The notes under the pieces: model-generated
Databases searched by the model: none
The model's input: only the letters and a program-made list of their open reading frames with translations
What the model was told of the DNA's origin: nothing
Part shown: in pieces, positions 6,846 through 15,420 of the stretch
Numbering within the stretch: the stretch's first letter is position 1
Layout: each line of letters begins with the position of its first letter
Made by a program: the position numbers and the translations under genes
NCBI GenBank assembly: GCA_029983575.1
Contig: JASBZE010000004.1
Span: forward strand, 1-39,580
DNA length: 39,580 nt
Direction of reading: 5' to 3'
Source of the DNA: Peptostreptococcaceae bacterium
GTDB lineage: Bacteria; Bacillota; Clostridia; Peptostreptococcales; Peptostreptococcaceae

Positions 6846-9527
6846 TTATCTACCGTGGCAGTTTTTGTATTTCTTACCTGAGCCACATGGACAAGGATCA
6901 TTTCTTCCTATCTTTGCCCCTTCTCTTGTAAATGTAGTCTTGGCAACATGTTCTTCCTCAGTATCAGGTGATTGAAGATGCTCTACATCTACTACCGGTT
7001 TTCTCTCAATAGGAACCTCTATTTCTATGTTGAATAGGTATTTTACGGTATCTTCTCTGATGAGTGTATTCATCTCGTCGTACATCTCAAAACCTTCCAT
7101 CTTATACGCTATAACTGGGTCCTGTTGCCCTATAGCTCTAAGACCTATACCTTGTCTTAGCTGATCCATAGCGTCTATGTGGTCGATCCAGTGATTGTCT
7201 ACAGCTTGAAGTAGGATTACTCTCTCTACTTCTCTCATCCTTTCACTACCTATATATCCCTCTCTAGTTGAATATATTTCATGAGCCCTATCATAAACCA
7301 TCTCAACTACCTCATCAGGTGACTTGCCTTCAAGTTCAAGACCGTCTAATGCACCTACAGGTAGGAACTTGTCATAGATGTCATTTTTAAACTTATCTAC
7401 GTCCACCTTATTTTCAACTGTACAGAAATCAACTGATTCACGAATTACCGTCTTGATCATTCCCTGAATCTGATCTGCTATATTCTCTCCAGAAAGAACC
7501 CTTCTTCTCTCTGCGTAAATAACTTCTCTCTGTTTATTCATAACGTCGTCGTACTCTAAGACGTGCTTTCTTATACCGAAGTTTTTACCCTCTACTTTTT
7601 TCTGAGCATTCTCTATAGACTTAGTCAGCATGCGGTGTTCGATTGGAACATCGTCTTCTAAACCAATCTTGTCGATAAGCCCCTTGACTCTCTCGCTTCC
7701 GAAAAGTCTCATAAGGTCATCATCTAAAGCTATGTAGAACTTAGAATCTCCTGGATCTCCCTGTCTACCAGCACGACCTCTAAGCTGGTTGTCGATACGC
7801 CTTGACTCGTGTCTTTCAGTACCTATTATACAAAGGCCGCCCGCCTCTATTACCTGCTTTTGCTCTTCATCAGTCTGCTTTTTAAAATCTTCATATAGCT
7901 TTTTGAAAGTCTGTCTTGCAGCATCTAACTCTGGAGTATCCTCTAAGCTAGAAGTTTCATTTGCAACATTGACCTTATTTATTAATTCTTCTGTGAATCC
8001 CATTTTCTTCATCTCAGCTAGAGCCTTGAATGTAGGGTTTCCTCCAAGTAGGATGTCCGTACCCCTACCAGCCATGTTAGTAGCTATGGTAACAGCACCC
8101 AGCCTACCTGCCTGAGCTACTATCTCCGCCTCTTTTTCGTGCATCTTTGCGTTTAATACGTTGTGTTCTATACCTCTTTGAGTAAGAAGGTGTGATAGTA
8201 TCTCTGATTTCTCTATGCTGACAGTACCCACTAGAAGTGGTTGTTTCTTAGCGTGCCTTTCAATTATCTCCTCTACAACCGCATTGAACTTGGCCTTTTG
8301 ATCTTTATATACAACATCGTGAAGGTCGTTTCTTATCAGCGGCATATTAGTAGGAACTTGGAATACGTCCATCTTGTAGATAGATTTGAATTCTTCTTCC
8401 TCTGTCTTAGCTGTACCAGTCATTCCAGCTAATTTTTCATACATTCTAAAGTAGTTTTGGAAAGTTATAGTAGCAAGTGTCTTAGACTCTCTTTGCACCT
8501 CTACGCCTTCCTTAGCTTCAATTGCTTGATGTAGTCCTTCAGAGTATCTTCTTCCATACATTAGACGACCAGTAAATTCATCGACTATGATAATTTCGCC
8601 ATCTTTAACGACGTAATCCGTATCCCTTTGCATCATCGTATGAGCTCTAAGGGCCTGGTTTATATGGTGAAATAACTCAGTGTGTTCAACATTTGTAATA
8701 TTGTCGACATTGAAGTACATCTCTGCTTTTTGAACACCTGACTCAGTTAAAGAAACCGCCTTGTCTTTTTCTTCTTTTTCATAATCATCTTCATTTATTG
8801 TAAGTATAAATGTATTGGCATCGGCGTATAGATGTGTTGACTTATCTCCAGCTCCTGATATTATAAGCGGAGTCCTCGCCTCATCGACAAGAATTGAGTC
8901 AACCTCGTCGACTATTGCATAATTAAGTCCTCTTTGAACCATCTGCTCTTCGTGAATTACCATATTATCCTTTAGGTAGTCAAATCCGTATTCATTGTTT
9001 GTACCATATGTAATATCGCATTGGTACTGTTCTTTTCTTTCCTTTGGATTTTGACCGTGTACTATTACTCCGACACTAAGTCCTAAAAATTCATATATCT
9101 TTGCCATCTGATCGCGGTCACGCTTTGCAAGGTAGTCATTGACAGTTACGACGTGAACTCCCTTACCAGTCAAGGCATTTAGATAAACTGGACAAGTGGC
9201 AACCAATGTCTTACCTTCCCCAGTTTTCATCTCAGCTATCCTACCTTGGTGTAGAACCATTCCACCGATAAGCTGAACTTTAAAGTGTCTCATGCCAAGT
9301 ACCCTAGTTGAGACCTCTCTGACAACGGCAAAAGCCTCCATCAATATGTCATCTAAGGTCTCCCCATCAGTCAATCTATTTCTAAACTCTCTAGTCATAG
9401 ATTTTAGCTCTTCATCTGACATCTGAGAGTATTTAGGTCCCATTTCATCAATTTTATCTGCCATGGCAGAAAACTTTGCCAAGTCTCTTCTGTCTGCCAT
9501 GTTAAACAGATTATCTAAAAAACCCAT
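6846..9527 (-). CDS. secA: Protein translocase ATPase SecA
   Basis: Motor that drives preproteins through SecYEG. At 893 residues it is full length. The Walker A-type motif MKTGEGKT is near residue 101, the DEAD-type Walker B motif VDEVDSILVDEARTPL near 208, helicase motifs VTIATNMAGRGTDI and QLRGRAGRQGDPG in nucleotide-binding domain 2, and the C-terminal zinc/SecB-binding motif is CPCGSGKKYKNCHGR. The ATG follows AGGAGGAG. This single SecA would be needed to export PhoA and the other signal-peptide proteins in the window. It heads a secA-prfB-tex unit; the secA-prfB order is widespread in Firmicutes. Confidence 0.98.
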   Translation of the reverse strand: MGFLDNLFNMADRRDLAKFSAMADKIDEMGPKYSQMSDEELKSMTREFRNRLTDGETLDDILMEAFAVVREVSTRVLGMRHFKVQLIGGMVLHQGRIAEMKTGEGKTLVATCPVYLNALTGKGVHVVTVNDYLAKRDRDQMAKIYEFLGLSVGVIVHGQNPKERKEQYQCDITYGTNNEYGFDYLKDNMVIHEEQMVQRGLNYAIVDEVDSILVDEARTPLIISGAGDKSTHLYADANTFILTINEDDYEKEEKDKAVSLTESGVQKAEMYFNVDNITNVEHTELFHHINQALRAHTMMQRDTDYVVKDGEIIIVDEFTGRLMYGRRYSEGLHQAIEAKEGVEVQRESKTLATITFQNYFRMYEKLAGMTGTAKTEEEEFKSIYKMDVFQVPTNMPLIRNDLHDVVYKDQKAKFNAVVEEIIERHAKKQPLLVGTVSIEKSEILSHLLTQRGIEHNVLNAKMHEKEAEIVAQAGRLGAVTIATNMAGRGTDILLGGNPTFKALAEMKKMGFTEELINKVNVANETSSLEDTPELDAARQTFKKLYEDFKKQTDEEQKQVIEAGGLCIIGTERHESRRIDNQLRGRAGRQGDPGDSKFYIALDDDLMRLFGSERVKGLIDKIGLEDDVPIEHRMLTKSIENAQKKVEGKNFGIRKHVLEYDDVMNKQREVIYAERRRVLSGENIADQIQGMIKTVIRESVDFCTVENKVDVDKFKNDIYDKFLPVGALDGLELEGKSPDEVVEMVYDRAHEIYSTREGYIGSERMREVERVILLQAVDNHWIDHIDAMDQLRQGIGLRAIGQQDPVIAYKMEGFEMYDEMNTLIREDTVKYLFNIEIEVPIERKPVVDVEHLQSPDTEEEHVAKTTFTREGAKIGRNDPCPCGSGKKYKNCHGR

Positions 9528-9597
9528 ATTTCTCCTCCTATATTTTAAGTTTTAAATAATTTCATATATAAAGTCACTATCATATATTTTATCACAA

Positions 9598-9626
9598 ATT
9601 TTATCCTTATGTCTATCTAATATCAA
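9598..9626 (-). promoter_or_regulatory. Sigma-A promoter of secA-prfB-tex
   Basis: TTGATA (9626-9621), 17-bp spacer, TAAAAT (9603-9598), about 70 bp before the secA start. A second TAAAAT preceded by TGA lies a few bases downstream and could be an alternative extended -10. Confidence 0.65.
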
Positions 9627-9690
9627 TGCTTTAATAGATTTTAAGAATAATTTTTACCTAGAATATACTATTTATAAACAAAAAAACATA

Positions 9691-9726
9691 ACTAACCAGA
9701 GACGGGGGTAATTGTCTCTGGTTAGT
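9691..9726 (-). terminator. Rho-independent terminator after phoA-yibF
   Basis: A perfect 13-bp stem (ACTAACCAGAGAC with its complement) and a 10-base loop, followed on the minus strand by ATGTTTTTTTG. The upstream arm overlaps the stop codon of the YibE/F gene, so it starts with no gap. Confidence 0.9.
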
Positions 9727-10891
9727 TGTATTTTTTAGCCCTGGTCAGTATGATTCCACCGACAATGGCTGTAAAAGGCGCAACGGTTACGAGGGCGAAA
9801 CTCCCCGCAATAGTTTGTAATATTTCTGCTGCCACGTATTTATAATTTAATATATATTGTATTGGTGTACCCTGTGCCATAAAAACCATCAGTTGAGTCA
9901 AACACCCTCCCGCATATGCAAGAAGCAAGGTAGTGCTCATAGTTCCCATGGCGGCCTGTCCTATTCTAATACCGCTTCCCATAAGTTCAACCCTTGAAAT
10001 ATCCGGCTTTTTTAAAAGCACTTCACACATCCCACTGGTTATATCTACTGCCAAATCCATCATTGCTCCCGAAGCTGCAACAAAAATTGTAGCCATAAAT
10101 ATCTTAGTTAGGTTTAAATGTTGATATCCGGAATAAATCAAAGACTCACTGTCTACCATTATAGCACCATGAATATTTAATGCCTTGGTAAAAATCATCC
10201 CGAGCACACAGGCTGTAATCACACCGAGCATACTTCCCGAGATCGAAACTAGACTTCTACGATCCAGCCCGTACACGAATACTATTATGATCACAGTCAA
10301 AAAAGTCGTTAGAAATAGACCGCAAAGAATTGGGTTTCCTCCTCTAAGACAGTAGGGGATCATTATCTTCCATATACACAGTACGGTTATTATAAAGGAA
10401 AGAATTGATTTAATACCAGCTGGTCCAGCAAAGAGCATCATAAAAACACAAAATAACAATGCCAAAATAAGCTCGAGTCGTATTCTGTAGTGATCAATCA
10501 TAGTTGATGAAGTGATCTCATCTCCCTTGTGACTTATAGATACAAATGCCTTATCTCCTACCTTAAATTCCTTGTCTTGAGATAAACTGCCCGACAACAG
10601 GTTAGTCGCCCTGACTTCTCTTCCCTTGAACAAGCCGTTTTCAATTCTGACAACACAAACCTGCTCTCCCGTTCTTATAAGCCCGGCACTTACTATAGCG
10701 CTGTCGTCTACGCTTATAACTGTAGCCTTTGCTTTTTCAGCGTGTTTGTATTTTGCCTTTCCCTCAAACCCAGTCGGTATAATAAGCAATATAATCGTAA
10801 GTATAATACCAAAGGCCAGGGGCCTAATGCCAATTTCATTAGTACCCCACGCCTTTTTAAAAAATGATAGTAAGCTTTGTCTAAATGCCAT
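9722..10891 (-). CDS. YibE/F-like polytopic membrane protein
   Basis: I recognise the YibE/F family from the general plan. There is one N-terminal membrane segment (about residues 25-42) and an extracytoplasmic beta-rich region (about 50-130; ATVISVDDSAIV, VGDKAFVSI). Then come about seven closely packed membrane helices with the family-like GSMLGVITACVLGMIF, AASGAMMDLAVDI and MGSGIRIGQAAMGTMSTTLLLAYAGG. 389 residues is within the family range. The function of the family is not established; transport is often assumed. Its ATG overlaps the phoA stop by one base (TAATG), so the two are translationally coupled and share whatever controls phoA. Confidence 0.82.
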   Translation of the reverse strand: MAFRQSLLSFFKKAWGTNEIGIRPLAFGIILTIILLIIPTGFEGKAKYKHAEKAKATVISVDDSAIVSAGLIRTGEQVCVVRIENGLFKGREVRATNLLSGSLSQDKEFKVGDKAFVSISHKGDEITSSTMIDHYRIRLELILALLFCVFMMLFAGPAGIKSILSFIITVLCIWKIMIPYCLRGGNPILCGLFLTTFLTVIIIVFVYGLDRRSLVSISGSMLGVITACVLGMIFTKALNIHGAIMVDSESLIYSGYQHLNLTKIFMATIFVAASGAMMDLAVDITSGMCEVLLKKPDISRVELMGSGIRIGQAAMGTMSTTLLLAYAGGCLTQLMVFMAQGTPIQYILNYKYVAAEILQTIAGSFALVTVAPFTAIVGGIILTRAKKYN

Positions 10892-12579
10892 TACTTAACT
10901 CCAGCAATAGCCGACATCTTCTTGTATATATCGGTATTGTCGTAATATCCGCTAAAGTTATCTTGACCCACGCCCTTTGCGTAAACGGCTACAGGAAGAC
11001 CGGTATGCGAATAACTATTAAATGCTATACCTGATTTTTTGTTTAGAAGGTGAGTTATAGTAACAGTCAGTGGCTCGTATGAACCGTATAATTCAAATTC
11101 CTTTTGAGTTCTCTCATCCTCTTTTTTTGCGTCCTTGTCAGCCTGGCTTATGCTCATCGTCTTTTTATATGCTGCCTTTAACTGATCCATCTCGTAATCC
11201 GTTAATTCTAGGCTTCCCGTTGAAGTATTGGTAGGATGCTTATCTTTTGAGTCTTTCTCAACTTTTGCCTCAGTCTTCTTTTGAGTCTTCTTTAGCCCGA
11301 ATAACTTAGTTACATCCTTCATAACATCATCGAAACTAGTCTTATTCTTTCTATACTTAGTTACATATTCATCGTCAAATTTTTGAAAACTTAGCTTTTG
11401 ACTATCTAGATTTTGCATAAATGTTTCATAATTTGTTCCGGAATATCCTATTGTAAGACCTCCTGTCTCGTGGTCCCCAGTAACTACTATCAAAGTTTCC
11501 TCAGGATGCTTATTATAAAAGTCCATAGCCTTCCCAACAGCGTCAGAAAATGCCCTAGTTTCTCCCATTACAGTAGAAGCGTCGTTTGCGTGACATGCCC
11601 AGTCGATCTTTCCTCCTTCTACCATCATAAAAAATCCATCCTTGCCATTATCCAATACCTCAATTCCCTTTTGAACGTGATTGGCCAATGACCAGTTTTC
11701 CTTCTCGCGGTCGATCTCATAACTCATAGAGTCTGTATCAGCTAGGTGTTCGTCAATTACAATAGTCTTTCCAGATTTATTGTTTAATTTTTCGGCTTCT
11801 TTTTGAGTTTTAACAACCTTATATCCTGCTTTTTTAGCTACTGAATAGAGATCTTCTTTATTTTTTTCCTCTCCTGTAGGTTTTAATAGGCCTCCTCCCG
11901 CGAAGTAATCAAATCCACTTTTTACCATCTCTAAACCAATGTCGTAATAGTTTGACCTGCTCTCCTGATGAGCGTAAAAAGCTGCAGGAGTTGCGTGGTT
12001 TAAGTTGACGCTAGAAATTACACCTACCTTGAATCCCAACTGATCGTGTAACTTCTCGCTTATTGTCTCATATGATTCAGTGGCATTTTCATTCATATTT
12101 ATTGTACCTGAATAAGTCTTGTGTCCAGTTGACATTGCAGTCGCGGTAGAGGCCGAGTCTGGACAAAAAGATGTGCTGTCATAAGTTCTTGCACTTCCAG
12201 CTACAGGAAATCCTATAAATTTAATGACGTCTTCATCCTTTTTAAGTACTGTCTTCTTTTCCTTATCGCCCATTGAGGTCTTGTTTTTTAATGCATTCAG
12301 ATAGTAATTCGAACTTTGAACCTGAGGATAACTCATTCCATCCCCAATGAACATAAATACGTACTTAGGTTTTCTTTCATCTTTCTTAGTACTTTTTTCT
12401 TCGGATTTCATCTTCTGTTTTGTGCCTGCAGTCCTAGCGTCTACAGTTTGTTTTTGTACTACATTTGTTCCCTTTGCAGAATTTAGAGCAAATGAGGTAG
12501 TTGTTGAAGCTTGGTTGTAATATCCAATGCTACCAACAGTTAGCAGGGCTGCACCAGCCAAAGCATAGAATTTTTTCAT
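10891..12579 (-). CDS. phoA: Alkaline phosphatase, secreted or membrane-anchored
   Basis: Metal-dependent phosphomonoesterase of the PhoA superfamily acting outside the membrane. The N-terminus (MKKFYALAGAALLTVGSIGYYNQ) is a signal peptide or uncleaved anchor. Catalytic features: the first metal-site Asp in FIGDGMS near residue 79, nucleophile Ser in CPDSASTATAMSTG near 142, histidine in VNLNHATPAAFYAH, VEGGKIDWACHAND in the middle, GDHETGG near 370, and the last metal-site His in YSHTG near the C-terminus. At 562 residues it is longer than E. coli PhoA; a lysine-rich low-complexity insert (about 430-450) accounts for part. The gene has AAGGAG before the ATG and a likely PhoP box upstream. 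Confidence 0.94.
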   Translation of the reverse strand: MKKFYALAGAALLTVGSIGYYNQASTTTSFALNSAKGTNVVQKQTVDARTAGTKQKMKSEEKSTKKDERKPKYVFMFIGDGMSYPQVQSSNYYLNALKNKTSMGDKEKKTVLKKDEDVIKFIGFPVAGSARTYDSTSFCPDSASTATAMSTGHKTYSGTINMNENATESYETISEKLHDQLGFKVGVISSVNLNHATPAAFYAHQESRSNYYDIGLEMVKSGFDYFAGGGLLKPTGEEKNKEDLYSVAKKAGYKVVKTQKEAEKLNNKSGKTIVIDEHLADTDSMSYEIDREKENWSLANHVQKGIEVLDNGKDGFFMMVEGGKIDWACHANDASTVMGETRAFSDAVGKAMDFYNKHPEETLIVVTGDHETGGLTIGYSGTNYETFMQNLDSQKLSFQKFDDEYVTKYRKNKTSFDDVMKDVTKLFGLKKTQKKTEAKVEKDSKDKHPTNTSTGSLELTDYEMDQLKAAYKKTMSISQADKDAKKEDERTQKEFELYGSYEPLTVTITHLLNKKSGIAFNSYSHTGLPVAVYAKGVGQDNFSGYYDNTDIYKKMSAIAGVK

Positions 12580-12623
12580 TTAGTTTCTCCTTGTTATTTA
12601 CAAATTTTATGTCGACACTATTT

Positions 12624-12629
12624 ATTATA
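12624..12629 (-). promoter_or_regulatory. -10 element of the phoA promoter
   Basis: Perfect TATAAT on the minus strand, about 45 bp before the phoA ATG. There is no acceptable -35 hexamer at 16-18 bp (TAGCGT at 17), which is what an activator-dependent promoter would show. Confidence 0.6.
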
Positions 12630-12638
12630 GATAACTTA

Positions 12639-12677
12639 TGTAAATAACGCTAAAACCCTGAGTAAAAGATATGTAAA
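12639..12677 (-). promoter_or_regulatory. Probable PhoP box upstream of phoA
   Basis: Four hexamers spaced exactly 11 bp apart on the minus strand: TTTACA (12677-12672), TTTACT (12666-12661), TTTTAG (12655-12650), TTTACA (12644-12639). The Bacillus PhoP box consensus is direct repeats of TT(A/T/C)ACA separated by about 5 bp; matches here are 6, 5, 3 and 6 of 6. The array ends 9 bp before the TATAAT of an alkaline phosphatase gene, the classical PhoP target. Confidence 0.75.
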
Positions 12678-12693
12678 TTTTCACTATAGTGTC

Positions 12694-12723
12694 AAAAGCC
12701 ATAGACTTTTGTCTATGGCTTTT
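12694..12723 (-). terminator. Terminator after the RHH gene, possibly bidirectional
   Basis: Perfect 13-bp stem AAAAGCCATAGAC with a 4-base loop, ending in TTTT on the minus strand. It lies 35 bp past the stop of the ribbon-helix-helix gene and directly upstream of the PhoP-box region. Confidence 0.88.
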
Positions 12724-12758
12724 CTTGATTATGCACTTATTTTTCTTATTTTTTAATA

Positions 12759-12995
12759 TTATCTGCTACCTATTTTTCCGTCCAAATTAAGCTCCTTGAT
12801 TACTTCCTCAAGCCTTTGCGCGATAGAAACTCTTTCGTGTTTTTTCTTTGGGGGAGTGGTCTCAATGCCTAAATCTTTTTCGATTCTATCTCTAACAGTT
12901 TCTCTTAAAAGCTCTGACATAGTCAACCCCTTTTCGTCTGCATAGGATTTAAATAGTTCATAATCTCTGTCGTTTAACCTCACTGATACAACCAT
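12759..12995 (-). CDS. Ribbon-helix-helix DNA-binding protein
   Basis: 78-residue protein whose first 45 residues follow the ribbon-helix-helix pattern: the VVSVRLND beta strand, then DRDYELFKSYADEKGLTMSELLRETVRDRI (two helices with the TMSELLR turn), as in CopG/RelB/ParD-type repressors. The C-terminal part is basic and then amphipathic (PPKKKHERVSIAQRLEEVIKEL), perhaps for a partner. AAGGAGGGC before the ATG supports the start. Such proteins are often antitoxins, but no toxin-like ORF adjoins it: fruA lies 373 bp upstream and phoA downstream beyond a terminator. It may be an orphan antitoxin or a local repressor. Confidence 0.8.
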   Translation of the reverse strand: MVVSVRLNDRDYELFKSYADEKGLTMSELLRETVRDRIEKDLGIETTPPKKKHERVSIAQRLEEVIKELNLDGKIGSR

Positions 12996-13368
12996 ACTTA
13001 GCCCTCCTTAGGCCATTTTTAGATCCTCTTTAAACTTTGTTGCTTTTTAAACTATTTTGTACCTTTTAAAATAATGTTATATTATTTCTAATAGTGTGTA
13101 TACCCAAATTATTGAAGTTTAAGCGTTTATTGTATTATTTTTAAATGAAATTGTACTATTCATTTTTCTTATTTATGCATATACTTCCAAAAATTGTATA
13201 CAAATAATATCCACACCATATTTTTCAACACAAAAATAGACCTTCCCCGATTTGGAGAAAGTCTATTTCCGTTCTTTAATATATGTATTTTTTCTAATGT
13301 GTTTCTAATATTGTTTTATTCTATTATTATTTTATTCTATTATAGAATTTTACTTTAATATACTTATT
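12996..13368. other. 373-bp intergenic region between the RHH gene and fruA
   Basis: No coding frame that I trust. It holds the fruA terminator near its right side and a perfect palindrome ttgtatacaa at 13193-13202. The ATG of a two-codon reading frame (ATG GCC TAA) sits just before the RHH Shine-Dalgarno. I could not find a convincing promoter for the RHH gene: a TATAAC lies near 13075 without a -35 partner. Confidence 0.5.
13234..13268 (-). terminator. Rho-independent terminator of fruK-fruA
   Basis: A 15-bp stem with two G-U pairs on the minus strand (AAATAGAC... / ...GTCTATTT) and a 5-base loop, followed by TTTTTG. It is about 100 bp past the fruA stop, with an AT-rich spacer between. 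Confidence 0.78.
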
Positions 13369-15312
13369 TTACTCTTTAACTGGCTTTTTAAGTAAGCTTA
13401 GTATCACACCGCCGACAACTGCACCAACGGCAACTGCCACTAGATACATTACCGGATTTCCGATAGTTGGAACTACGAAAATTCCTCCGTGTGGTGCTCT
13501 TAAAGTACAACCAAATAGCATTGAAAGTCCACCAGCTACTCCACTTCCTATTATACAAGAAGGAAGTACTCTTATTGGATCTCCTGCTGCATAAGGTATA
13601 GCGCCCTCAGTAATAAATGAAAGACCCAAGATATAGTTTACATAACCAGATTGTCTTTCCCTCTTAGTCCATTTGTTTTTGAAAAATGTCGTACTAAGTG
13701 CTATTGCTATTGGAGGTACCATACCACCAGCCATTACTGCAGCCATTATCTCGAAGTTACTTGCCGCTAATTGAGAAGTACCAAATACATAAGCCGCTTT
13801 GTTTATAGGTCCACCCATATCGGCTGACATCATCGCACCTAGTATAATTCCCAAGAATATCTTTGAAGTTCCGCCTAATCCATGTAAGAACGAATTAAGT
13901 CCATCATTTATAGTACCCATAAATGGATTTAGAGCAGTGGTTATGATAGCAGTAATAAGTATACCGGCAATTGGATATATAAGAATTGACTTCATACCCT
14001 CAAGCGCAGTAGGTAACTTTGAAAATAACTTCTTAAGACCTATTACTACATAACCTGCAACAAAACCTGCAAGTAAAGCACCTAAGAATCCAGCATTTAC
14101 ATCTCCTCCAGCTGGGTTTGCAAATGTAGTACCGGCTTTAGCAACTAGACCACCGACAAAACCTACTGCAAGACCAGGTCTGTCCGCAATACTCATAGCT
14201 ATGTACCCTGATAAAACTGGAAGCATCATTCCGAATGCAAGTCCACCTATATTCATAAAATACTTGGCAACAGGTGTATTTGAACCGAAATTAGCTGGAT
14301 CTATTGTGTAATCGTCTAACAAGAACGCTATTGCTATCAATATACCTCCACCTATAACAAAAGGAAGCATATGTGTAACACCGTTCATTAGATTTTTGTA
14401 TATTCTTCTTCCTACGCTCTCTTCTTCCTTAGACTCCTCGTGGTTTACCGCTCCATCGTGTCTATATATAGGTGCGTCGTCGGCAAGAGCTCTGTTTATA
14501 AGTTCTTCTGGCTTGTGAATACCGTCAGCTACTTTAGTTTTAATCATCTTCTTACCGTCAAACCTAGATAAATCTAAGTTTCTGTCAGATGCAACTATAA
14601 CTGCTTCTGCATTTTCTATTTCTTCTTTAGTAAATGAGTTTTTAACTCCACCCTGTCCGTGAGTCTCAACTTTTAGAGGAATACCAAGCTCCTCACCTTT
14701 TCTAGTCAAACTCTCTGCAGCCATAAAAGTATGGGCTATACCAGTTGGACAAGCTGTTAGAGCAATAATCCTAGGATAAGCACTTCCATCAGATTTATCC
14801 GGTGTATCGGAAACTGCCTCAGCACTTGCTGTTGTTCCTGCCTCTTCAGCTTCTATCTCAGCTTCTTTTTTGTCGATATTAGCCAAAAACTCATCAACTG
14901 TTTTAGCGTCTAGTAGAGATTGTTTAAAATCAGGGTCCATCAACATCTGTGAAAGTCTAGCTAAAGTTTGAAGATGAGTGTCTGCCCCCTTCTCTGGAGC
15001 TGCTATCATAAAGAACAGATAAGAAGGCTCCCCATCTAGTGACTCGTAGTCAACCCCGTCTTTTACAACCATAGCTGCAAGAGAAGCCTCTTTAACAGCG
15101 CTGTTCTTTGCATGTGGTATAGCAATACCCTCTCCTACACCAGTAGAAAATTGCTCTTCTCTGGCAAGTATTCCCTGTTTGTACACTTCTTTGTCAGAAA
15201 TTCTTCCTGACTTGTCCATCAGATCAACCAAATGGTCGATCGCTGCCATCTTATTAGACACCTTAGCATCTAAATCAATACTGGCGCTTGATAATAGATT
15301 TCTAATTTTCAT
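13369..15312 (-). CDS. fruA: PTS fructose-specific transporter, EIIA-EIIB-EIIC fusion
   Basis: Imports fructose and phosphorylates it to fructose 1-phosphate using phosphate from HPr. Domains in order: EIIA (residues 1-145, phosphorylated His 67 in GIAIPHAKN), an acidic/alanine linker (150-175), EIIB (180-280, phosphocysteine Cys 188 in ALTACPTGIAHTFMAAE), and EIIC (about 305-640) with roughly eight or more membrane segments and GGPINKAAY and the GAIPYAAGDP loop. The 647-residue three-domain form is typical of Firmicutes. It follows fruK after 108 bp. The general PTS proteins EI and HPr are not in the window. Confidence 0.95.
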   Translation of the reverse strand: MKIRNLLSSASIDLDAKVSNKMAAIDHLVDLMDKSGRISDKEVYKQGILAREEQFSTGVGEGIAIPHAKNSAVKEASLAAMVVKDGVDYESLDGEPSYLFFMIAAPEKGADTHLQTLARLSQMLMDPDFKQSLLDAKTVDEFLANIDKKEAEIEAEEAGTTASAEAVSDTPDKSDGSAYPRIIALTACPTGIAHTFMAAESLTRKGEELGIPLKVETHGQGGVKNSFTKEEIENAEAVIVASDRNLDLSRFDGKKMIKTKVADGIHKPEELINRALADDAPIYRHDGAVNHEESKEEESVGRRIYKNLMNGVTHMLPFVIGGGILIAIAFLLDDYTIDPANFGSNTPVAKYFMNIGGLAFGMMLPVLSGYIAMSIADRPGLAVGFVGGLVAKAGTTFANPAGGDVNAGFLGALLAGFVAGYVVIGLKKLFSKLPTALEGMKSILIYPIAGILITAIITTALNPFMGTINDGLNSFLHGLGGTSKIFLGIILGAMMSADMGGPINKAAYVFGTSQLAASNFEIMAAVMAGGMVPPIAIALSTTFFKNKWTKRERQSGYVNYILGLSFITEGAIPYAAGDPIRVLPSCIIGSGVAGGLSMLFGCTLRAPHGGIFVVPTIGNPVMYLVAVAVGAVVGGVILSLLKKPVKE

Positions 15313-15420
15313 AAAAAACTCCTTATAATTACATTAATTTATTATCTCAGCTAAATTCAGTTAAGTTTTTCGATATCTATTAAACTCCCCGAAATCAGCT
15401 CAAAAAAGTCATATTAAAAA

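Noticed and set aside
12759..13368. Toxin-antitoxin pair around the RHH gene
   Set aside because: No second small ORF with a ribosome binding site on either side; neighbours are phoA and fruA.
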